Source of the DNA: a virus
DNA length: 43,780 nucleotides
Virus record (IMG/VR): IMGVR_UViG_3300034158_000006
Location: 1 to 43,780 of that record
Reading direction: 5' to 3' (one strand)
The notes under the pieces were generated by a model. It made no database searches, had not been told where the DNA came from, and worked only from the letters and a program-made list of their open reading frames with translations. This document shows positions 37,779 through 43,780 of the stretch, piece after piece. The translations under genes were made by a program, and so were the position numbers. Each line of letters begins with the position of its first letter. The first letter of the stretch is position 1.

Positions 37779-39157
37779 TGCATAGCCTCAGTTCGCGCGG
37801 CCTGAACTGTTTTAAGCAGGAACAGTTCGGCGAGAGCCTTTTGTGTTTGGGGATCGACTACCGGCGTAGGATCTACGGGAGCCGATACTGCAGGTTGCGC
37901 GGCTGGAGTGTTACTTGGCAGCTTGTTATTACGGACCTCATTAAGCGGGAAGTCCTGCTGCTGCATGTAAACCGTATCGCCGCCCTGGAGGGGTTTCAAG
38001 TTGAACTCAATGCGCGCGTCATTGATCGTTTCGATACTGCCGTCCACTAGGTCGCGGTGGTACGCGGCTTTCTTGCCGGAGTCCATGCGCATGAGCACGC
38101 TCTCGTCGAGATCGATCTTATAGGGAGCAGCGTTAAGCCCTTCGGTTAACAGCGTCTCCATAGCCTGCATAGGCGCCTGTAGAGCATCGTCGAAATAGAG
38201 TTGGTTGATTGCGTCCACGCCCAAGCCGGAGGGGATAGTGCCTAGGCCAATCTTGAATGGTGGAATGCCGAACGGCTGGCAAATCTGCTCATCGGAGTAG
38301 CGCAGTTGCTCAACCATCTGTGAATCGACTGACTTCGACGCCAGGGTCACAAACTGCAGACCATCGCCGACTACAGCGACCTTGCCGGAGTTTTCCCCGG
38401 TGAAATTCGTGTTCCAATGCTCCGACAAACGCTTAGCCGATTCATCGCTAATCGCGCCGGGAGCCGAAAGAATGCCAGAGGGCTGTGCGTTGTTCCCGAA
38501 GAACTCGGACGAGGATCGCAGGATACGCATGTTCTTCAGCGCTGGCAGATACGCAGCCGCGATGGGCGGTAGACCGATCAGTGGGTGGAACGGACAGATG
38601 CAACGATCGTGGATGATCTCCGACGCCGGCACAATCGTCCCGTCGTATTCGTTCGGGACCATGTTCAAATAGTCGTTGTTTAGTTGGTAGAAAACTTCAC
38701 CGCTCTCGGAAACGAGCGGCATAACTCGGTACGGATCAAGAACGTACAGGGCCACGACTACGCCGCGGTTGTCCCTCTCTTTCAGAACGTAGGTATTCCC
38801 CTGCGTGATGCGCGACAGCGCCCATCGTTCGCGGAACTGCTGGCCGGTCTGGTAGTGATTCGGCTTGCGTAGCACCGGAGAGAAGGCGGGGCTTTCGGTC
38901 TCCGACCAAACGCCGTTTGCGTCCTTTTGCTTCAGTGAAAAAGGGATCTTCCCGATATCAGTAGCGATACGGGAAATGCAGGCGTAGAGGGCCGGGTAGT
39001 TCAGCAGGCTCTCCAGCTTCTCTTCCTTGTTACGCTGCCAAGCTCCAGTGAAGGATTCTCGCACAATCGGCCACCAACCTTGGCCGACGGGCACATTCGA
39101 TAGCGTCTTCTCTACCGTAGGCGCCTTACGACTAATGTCAAAGCCGAGGATTCTCAT
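37775..39157 (-). CDS. Portal protein, HK97 family
   Basis: 460 residues, TAATG overlap with the upstream gene. NYPALYACISRIATDIGKIP, VLRKPNHYQTGQQFRERWAL, GNTYVLKERDNRG and GIPPFKIG are HK97 gp3-like portal features. The ring at the capsid vertex through which DNA is packaged and ejected. Confidence 0.95.
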   Translation of the reverse strand: MRILGFDISRKAPTVEKTLSNVPVGQGWWPIVRESFTGAWQRNKEEKLESLLNYPALYACISRIATDIGKIPFSLKQKDANGVWSETESPAFSPVLRKPNHYQTGQQFRERWALSRITQGNTYVLKERDNRGVVVALYVLDPYRVMPLVSESGEVFYQLNNDYLNMVPNEYDGTIVPASEIIHDRCICPFHPLIGLPPIAAAYLPALKNMRILRSSSEFFGNNAQPSGILSAPGAISDESAKRLSEHWNTNFTGENSGKVAVVGDGLQFVTLASKSVDSQMVEQLRYSDEQICQPFGIPPFKIGLGTIPSGLGVDAINQLYFDDALQAPMQAMETLLTEGLNAAPYKIDLDESVLMRMDSGKKAAYHRDLVDGSIETINDARIEFNLKPLQGGDTVYMQQQDFPLNEVRNNKLPSNTPAAQPAVSAPVDPTPVVDPQTQKALAELFLLKTVQAARTEAMQ

Positions 39158-39435
39158 TAGACAAGATCCCGCGAGGAGATAACGACTTCCACGTCAGACT
39201 TCTTGATACGGCCATCTTTACCCGTGCCGACAACGGCGGCCAGGTCGACTTTGAATTCTTCTGCGAAAGCGGCGATCTCTTTGGAAACCAGCGGACCTTC
39301 ATCTTCAACCTTCACTGCTGGAGCTGCTTCGGTAGCATAGGAACCGTGGCCCAATTTGCGAAGAGTTTCCGCATAGCGGCGGGCCATCAGGACTTTTTTC
39401 CCACCTTTGACATAGATGAATTCAACTTTAGACAT
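39157..39435 (-). CDS. Small protein with E3-binding (PSBD)-like domain
   Basis: 92 residues. MSKVEFIYVKGGKKVLMARR is followed by ISKEIAAFAEEF-type helix and VDLAAVVGTGKDGRIKKSDV. The latter matches the peripheral subunit-binding domain of 2-oxoacid dehydrogenase complexes (V-D-L-x-x-V-x-G-T-G-x-x-G-R-I-x-K-x-D-V). Lies between capsid and portal. Likely a capsid-associated or decoration factor; no metabolic role is expected. Ends RDLV. Confidence 0.7.
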   Translation of the reverse strand: MSKVEFIYVKGGKKVLMARRYAETLRKLGHGSYATEAAPAVKVEDEGPLVSKEIAAFAEEFKVDLAAVVGTGKDGRIKKSDVEVVISSRDLV

Positions 39436-39459
39436 GCCAAGACCCTCAAATTTATACTG

Positions 39460-39487
39460 AGTATACGGGTTTCCGAAAATTACTCAA
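39460..39487 (-). promoter_or_regulatory. Promoter downstream of the capsid terminator
   Basis: On the minus strand TTGAGT (39487-39482), 16 bases, TATACT (39465-39460). It would restart transcription for the portal and connector genes. Confidence 0.55.
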
Positions 39488-39490
39488 AGA

Positions 39491-39510
39491 AAAGGCCCCG
39501 AAGGGCCTTT
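39491..39510 (-). terminator. Terminator after the capsid gene
   Basis: Reading leftward AAAGGCCC, TTCG, GGGCCTTT then TCTTT. Very stable stem with a UUCG loop and a T run. Confidence 0.85.
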
Positions 39511-39528
39511 CCTACTTACCGCTAGGCG

Positions 39529-41514
39529 TTACGCGCCCCAGCTTACACCGGTCAGGTACGCGACGGCCGAAGCACGACGGCGAGCCCAGTTGATAGTGCG
39601 CTCGGCGCGGAAGCCTACCAAGTTGCGCTGCCACAGGCTGACCATTACTGTCGACGCGGTGCTTGGGTTATCCGGCGCGTTATCCATCTGCAGGGACGCT
39701 TCAGTGGACATCGACAAGTCGATGCCGCCTTCGTCTGCTTCGTAGATGTCGCTCGCGTTTACCAGGGCTACGATGCCGCCCGAAGAATCAGTAGGCATGT
39801 ACTCGGATACGATCACCGGCAAGCCGAAGAAAGTACCACCCATCATACCGATGCCAGGGAACTCGGTCTGCCCCAGTGGGTTCATCATCAACCCCAAAGC
39901 CAATGCTGTTACCGAGGACATCAGCCAAACGCCTGAAGTCGGCGCGTTGTTCGCCTGGATGAAAGCGGTGAAGAGCGCTTTAACGTCAGTACGAACGTCA
40001 TCGGCGGTATCACCGCTAGATGCGATGCCAGCTACACCGTTCAAGATCGATGCCGGAGAAACACCGGATACCGCAGCTTTAGCAGGGTTGATGAAGTCGA
40101 TATCGAGACGTTCACGCAGCGCAGCGGCCAGGGTGTCGCGGATCAAGCCGTCGGCGGCAGGATTGGAATCGCGGATCAGTTCCATGGTCGCCACGGCGAT
40201 GTTCGCGACCTTCAGTGGCTCGATGGTGGTGCGGCTGAAGTCCATTTTGGTCAGCGGTTTAGCCTGACCTTCACCTACCCAGTAGCCGTCGCCGCCGGAG
40301 GTTTGCCCGATCAACGCAGTGCGGAAAGGCACACGGCGCAGGGAAGGCACGCCAGCTTGGCCGAAACGGCCGAGGATGGTCTGGGGACGCAGGAAAGCAA
40401 CGAAGTCAGCGAATACGCTGGTTTCTTCACCGACCAGCGGGGCTGCCCAAGTGGTTTGGGTAGTGGTGCCAGCGGCAACTGCAGACTTGGTAACGAGGCG
40501 CTGAGTAGCGTCAATCACGCCTTCTTGGCCATCGTACAGCGACTTAGCGATCTCGATAGCGTTGCGGTGTTCTAGATGGCCCAGTGCGAGGCACTTGGCA
40601 GCACGAGCGAAGGCGATACCCGGTTCCAGTTTCTGCGTGTTCTTCACGCGTACCGACAGACCGGTGTTTTCCACGGTGCGGATGCGGTTTTCGCTGCCGT
40701 CGACTGGCTTGGCCGATTTGGCCTGAGTAGCTTGCATACCTTTCAGACGGACGATGTGCTTGTTCACTGCGCCGACTTCAGCTTCCAGGGTGTCAAAAAC
40801 TTCGGACTGCTCAGCGTCTAAGGTGGTGCCGTCTTCGGACGCTTTGTCCATGATGCTCGACATTTCGGCCGACTTGGAAACGAGGGTAGCCTCGAATTCC
40901 TGAATTTGTTCTGCGATGGTTTTCATGTTGCCCTCCAGGGGCTTCGGAACTTTAGGGGTTTGCTTTACAACGGGTGCCGAAGCGCCGGCGGGTTTACCGA
41001 GTCGTACCACTGTGTGCGCCGATTTGCCGGACGCGGCCGGGGCACCATGGTCGAAGGACTTGATAGTTTGGATAGTGGCATCAGTGTTGCATGGAATTGT
41101 CACAAGCGACAGCTCAAATACTTCCGTCTGGAGGTAGCGAGTGCCCCAAGTTCCCGCGATGTTCTCGGATTCAAGAGCGCGGAAACCAATAGACACGGCA
41201 CGAATCAGGCCGGCTTTTACAGACTGCCATGCCTCCTCAATACGACCTTTCAGTTCGCCATCTTCCATGATCATAGGGAAAGTCGCAGTGAAAGGAACGC
41301 CCTTTGCGGTTGGCTTCCCAAACTCTGCCAAGCCTACCGGCTCATCGTGCTCGTGATGCATGAGCAACGGCATAGGGTTTTTAAACTGTACTCCGAGCGG
41401 CTCCACGATATCGCCTACGCGGTCCGTCTGCGGGCTTGTGGCGATACCTGTAATGGTACGGGTTTCCCCCTCCGTTACCGCCTTAATCTCGAAGGTGCTA
41501 TAGGCTCTGTTCAT
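39529..41514 (-). CDS. Fused prohead protease and major capsid protein
   Basis: 661 residues, CCGGAG Shine-Dalgarno. Residues 1-155: HK97/U35-type protease (ITGIATSPQTDRVGDIVEP, catalytic His in LLMHHEHDEPVG, Ser in LIRAVSIGFRA). Residues 155-300 form a linker and a coiled coil (TIAEQIQEFEATLVSKSAEM, like the HK97 delta domain). From about 330: capsid fold (VTKSAVAAGTTTQTTWAAPL, RTALIGQTSGGDGYWVGEG, IASSGDTADDVRTDVKALF, TFFGLPVIVSEYMP). In most relatives the protease is a separate gene. The protease must cut itself off during maturation. Confidence 0.9.
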   Translation of the reverse strand: MNRAYSTFEIKAVTEGETRTITGIATSPQTDRVGDIVEPLGVQFKNPMPLLMHHEHDEPVGLAEFGKPTAKGVPFTATFPMIMEDGELKGRIEEAWQSVKAGLIRAVSIGFRALESENIAGTWGTRYLQTEVFELSLVTIPCNTDATIQTIKSFDHGAPAASGKSAHTVVRLGKPAGASAPVVKQTPKVPKPLEGNMKTIAEQIQEFEATLVSKSAEMSSIMDKASEDGTTLDAEQSEVFDTLEAEVGAVNKHIVRLKGMQATQAKSAKPVDGSENRIRTVENTGLSVRVKNTQKLEPGIAFARAAKCLALGHLEHRNAIEIAKSLYDGQEGVIDATQRLVTKSAVAAGTTTQTTWAAPLVGEETSVFADFVAFLRPQTILGRFGQAGVPSLRRVPFRTALIGQTSGGDGYWVGEGQAKPLTKMDFSRTTIEPLKVANIAVATMELIRDSNPAADGLIRDTLAAALRERLDIDFINPAKAAVSGVSPASILNGVAGIASSGDTADDVRTDVKALFTAFIQANNAPTSGVWLMSSVTALALGLMMNPLGQTEFPGIGMMGGTFFGLPVIVSEYMPTDSSGGIVALVNASDIYEADEGGIDLSMSTEASLQMDNAPDNPSTASTVMVSLWQRNLVGFRAERTINWARRRASAVAYLTGVSWGA

Positions 41515-41555
41515 GTATACAGCTCCGGTAAATTACGCGCACTTTAACCCACCTA

Positions 41556-43226
41556 CTAGCCCAAGACAAACATTTGGTGTTTCTTATGCGCGGCTGCCGG
41601 GTTAAGAGCCATCAGCGACACAGCGTTGAACAGTGCCATCACCGGGTCAATCTTGGCTGAGCCAGAAGCTTGCTTCGTGATCAGGATTGAGTTTGCTCGA
41701 GGCTCTACGCGGCAGTTGGAGACGCACCACGACATCAGCGGTTGCTCTGCATGCTTCAACTTCCCTTCGGCTAGGCGGCGTTCAGTGGTCTTGATAGCGC
41801 CACCCAATTTCCATCCCTGGCTGATACCGACGATCTTATCTTCTGGGATGCCGCGCGCTACCAGTTCATCGAAGATGGCGCCAATGCCAACGGGGTCGAC
41901 GCCGATCTTATCGAGTAGTCCTGAATCGTAAACGCATTCCACGATATCGCAAACTTCCGTAACGTCTTCGCCGATACGTTTGACGATCACTAGATCGCCG
42001 TGCCGTGCAAAGTCCTCGAACCGGGCCGCTTCCTGCAGGTTGCGTTTCAGCGCTGAGGGGTGGGCCCACGCCCTTACCCACGCTAGCCAGTCTCCTGTGT
42101 CTTTATCACGTCCTACCAACGCCAAGCCGAGCAAGTCGTCCAAGCCGCCGCCGTCTATGCCTACGTCGATCACCTCACAGCGTTCTAGCAAATAGTCGAG
42201 CGTCACCAGGGTGCAGCTCTGCTCCTGCCAGTAGTCGGCGCCAGCCCATCGGTCGGTGCGCAGGGCCAATCCAATTTCAACGTTCAGATATTTTGCAAGT
42301 ACGTTCAGCGTCTCTGGCTCGCCGGTCTCCTGCGCTTGCTTCAACTTCCTGGCGATGTACTCAACGCTTGTCGATCGACCCAGGTTAGGGTTGGAGATAT
42401 AGAAATTCTCCGGGTTCAAGTAATCCTTGTTCTCAATCATCGCCGCCGGGTACTCGTAGAGCACTGGAAGGAACTGCGGGTCAACGATCTCTCCGTCGCG
42501 CACCTTACGGGCATACATCAGCTTGGAACGGAATACGCCGGCCGGAGGCTCGTCTGACTGCGTGGTCAAGTAGAGGATGAAACCCTCAGGCCGGGAGGCA
42601 AGGCCACCGGTCGCTTCAAGCAACATTTTCTCTGCGTTCGGGTTTTTACCGAATAGGTGGATCTCATCGATCAGCACCACTGCCGCTTTCTTGCCGCCTA
42701 CGGTGTTGGTGTCAGCCGCGACCACTTTTAGCGTGGCGCCCGTACCGAGGTGCGTGATAGTCCGTAAGTGGTCCTGAACCTGCATCATCGCTTCAAGTTC
42801 AGGATCGGCCTTCACCATGTCGCGTGCGGGGGCGAAGGCGTTATCGGCCACTTCCTTGGTCGGAGCCAGGATGATGAACTCGGCTGATTGCCTCCAGTTC
42901 TGGATCAGCACCGTCAGCATGATCGCCGCAGCAAAGGTTGACTTTGAGTTCTTCTTGGCGATGAGCAAGAAAAACTCCTTGATCATCTGTACGCCGTTAT
43001 CCGGGTTATACGCGCCGAAGATCGCGCCGGCTAAGTCATCCGTCCAGGGTTCGCAGGACTCGCCGATAGTTGGGCTCCCTGGAGCATCGACAATTCGGAG
43101 CAGGTGCAAGACCTGCAGCGCAGCGGCGGCCGAATCGGGAAACAGCGGGGCGAACGGAATAAGGCTTTCGCCTTTGATGATCCGGTCTTCCCAGTCTGGG
43201 CATCGTGTCGTCCAAGTTGGGATCAT
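41556..43226 (-). CDS. terL: Terminase large subunit
   Basis: 556 residues, ATGA overlap with the small subunit. Walker A-like FLLIAKKNSKSTFAAAI near residue 90, Walker B AVVLIDEIHLFG near 190, coupling motif LYLTTQSDEP, and nuclease motif DVGIDGGGLDDL near 360. Terminase_1/HK97-type. Packages and cuts phage DNA; the strategy (cos or pac) cannot be decided here. Confidence 0.95.
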   Translation of the reverse strand: MIPTWTTRCPDWEDRIIKGESLIPFAPLFPDSAAAALQVLHLLRIVDAPGSPTIGESCEPWTDDLAGAIFGAYNPDNGVQMIKEFFLLIAKKNSKSTFAAAIMLTVLIQNWRQSAEFIILAPTKEVADNAFAPARDMVKADPELEAMMQVQDHLRTITHLGTGATLKVVAADTNTVGGKKAAVVLIDEIHLFGKNPNAEKMLLEATGGLASRPEGFILYLTTQSDEPPAGVFRSKLMYARKVRDGEIVDPQFLPVLYEYPAAMIENKDYLNPENFYISNPNLGRSTSVEYIARKLKQAQETGEPETLNVLAKYLNVEIGLALRTDRWAGADYWQEQSCTLVTLDYLLERCEVIDVGIDGGGLDDLLGLALVGRDKDTGDWLAWVRAWAHPSALKRNLQEAARFEDFARHGDLVIVKRIGEDVTEVCDIVECVYDSGLLDKIGVDPVGIGAIFDELVARGIPEDKIVGISQGWKLGGAIKTTERRLAEGKLKHAEQPLMSWCVSNCRVEPRANSILITKQASGSAKIDPVMALFNAVSLMALNPAAAHKKHQMFVLG

Positions 43227-43699
43227 TTAGGCACCGCTTTCAATGCGGGCGCTGCTCGGGCGCCGAACTTGTTCCCTTCTGCCGCTGCAGCCGCTGCACC
43301 TTCCGCCTTCGTCGCCTTCTTGCCCTTCTCGCCGATCTTCGAATGCTCAAAGGGCAGCAGCGCTTTCGCCGCTTCGAGGCGGGCCTTTACGCCAGCTTTC
43401 GGACAGTTCATCAGCGCGGTTAGGAAAACCTTCGGGTCTTCGGTTTCTGGGATCTCGATCGTGGCTAACTCTGCCGCCGCGTCTTCCTCAGAAGCGGATT
43501 CAGTTGAACCGGGTTTAGTCGGCTTTATGCCGGAGGTCGAAATACCTACCGCTGCCAGTGCGGCCACGATTGCGGGGTGTTTGCGCATACGAAAGCCTGA
43601 TGGCTTGGGCGACTTCAAACCCGCGGAAATGGCGGCCTGCTCGGGTTTTTCGCCGCGCAATGTGGCTTTGAAGAACAGCTCTTGGGTGGGCGTAAGCAT
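43223..43699 (-). CDS. terS: Terminase small subunit
   Basis: 158 residues. MLTPTQELFFKATLRGEKPE, then AISAGLKSPKPSGFRMRKHP, is an N-terminal helix-turn-helix-like DNA recognition part of terminase small subunits. The central acidic part and KARLEAAKALLPFEHSKIGE follow; the C-terminus is Ala/Lys rich. It recognises the packaging site, which is often close to or inside this gene. Confidence 0.85.
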   Translation of the reverse strand: MLTPTQELFFKATLRGEKPEQAAISAGLKSPKPSGFRMRKHPAIVAALAAVGISTSGIKPTKPGSTESASEEDAAAELATIEIPETEDPKVFLTALMNCPKAGVKARLEAAKALLPFEHSKIGEKGKKATKAEGAAAAAAEGNKFGARAAPALKAVPK

Positions 43700-43712
43700 T
43701 GGTTGCTACCTG

Positions 43713-43741
43713 CGTGATACTCGTGTTTCTACGGTATCACG
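43713..43741. repeat. Perfect inverted repeat upstream of terS
   Basis: CGTGATAC (43713-43720) and GTATCACG (43734-43741), spacer 13. Located 14-42 bases before the terS start. May be an operator, part of a promoter (minus-strand TTGTGC, 18 bases, TGATAC) or a terminase recognition site. Confidence 0.6.
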
Positions 43742-43780
43742 GGTCGCAAAGCCTAGGGCACAATTAAATCTCTGAAAGGG

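Noticed and set aside
1-43780. The window could be a complete circular genome, with the primase gene crossing the ends.
   Set aside because: Joining 43780 to 1 continues the primase frame for 22 codons into a stop and gives no Walker A motif, so the missing part lies outside the window.
1-43780. CRISPR arrays, insertion sequences, integrase, attachment sites.
   Set aside because: No regularly spaced repeats, transposase, recombinase motifs or att-like duplications were seen on either strand.

Overview
The window is part of the genome of a tailed double-stranded DNA bacteriophage with siphovirus (lambda/HK97-like) morphology. The evidence is a two-subunit terminase, an HK97-type portal and capsid, a tail chaperone pair with a -1 slippery site, a 1020-residue tape measure protein, a TipJ-type tail tip protein, and a lambda R-like endolysin with embedded Rz/Rz1 spanins. 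The two-protein spanin, the GC-rich coding and the Shine-Dalgarno-led genes point to a Gram-negative host. A CsrA/Rsm-like regulator and the fibre/chaperone proteins fit a pseudomonad, but the host is inference. The genome continues beyond the window: the left edge cuts a primase/helicase gene just before its expected ATPase domain. No integrase, CI-type repressor, tRNA or CRISPR array was seen.

Layout. 1-1625 (minus): truncated PrimPol-PriCT2 primase, a small protein and a YdaS/Cro-like HTH regulator. 1626-1770: divergent control region. 1771-16538 (plus): early and DNA-metabolism genes, tightly packed with ATGA, GTGA and TAATG overlaps. They comprise a run of small accessory proteins (lipoprotein, DUF551, zinc ribbons, mini membrane protein, CsrA-like, XRE HTH), then a 138-residue protein behind a strong promoter/operator, DUF2800 (PD-(D/E)XK), DUF2815 (ssDNA-binding-like), more small proteins, a family A DNA polymerase split into two genes, a second DUF551 protein, a VRR-NUC nuclease, DNA methyltransferase 1, an SNF2-type helicase, DNA methyltransferase 2, DUF3310-like and four small proteins. 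A hairpin terminator near 16566 separates the two convergent blocks.

16590-43699 (minus, transcribed right to left): TerS, TerL, a prohead protease-major capsid fusion, a PSBD-like small protein, portal, a CBM-like structural protein, two head-tail connectors, an accessory block (66-residue protein, zinc-finger protein, MptE-like protein, structured leader, GT9-like glycosyltransferase, SAM methyltransferase), gp10-like protein, tail terminator, tail tube, G/GT chaperones, tape measure, minor tail proteins, tailspike, DUF1833, NlpC/P60, TipJ, two holin-like membrane proteins, endolysin, Rz/Rz1, and a final group of fibre/receptor-binding proteins ending with a BspA-type LRR protein.

Most unusual signals: (1) five otherwise unrelated proteins end in the same C-terminal tripeptide, D-L-V, using different codons; (2) a conserved ~49-bp promoter module precedes three early transcription units, with CAAG half-sites one helical turn apart and related elements at two more; (3) a phage CsrA homologue carries an inserted segment of about 40 residues; (4) a 242-nt structured leader ends in an intrinsic terminator just before the glycosyltransferase gene; (5) the polymerase is split at a TGATG junction; (6) a methyltransferase-SNF2-methyltransferase cassette follows a VRR-NUC nuclease.
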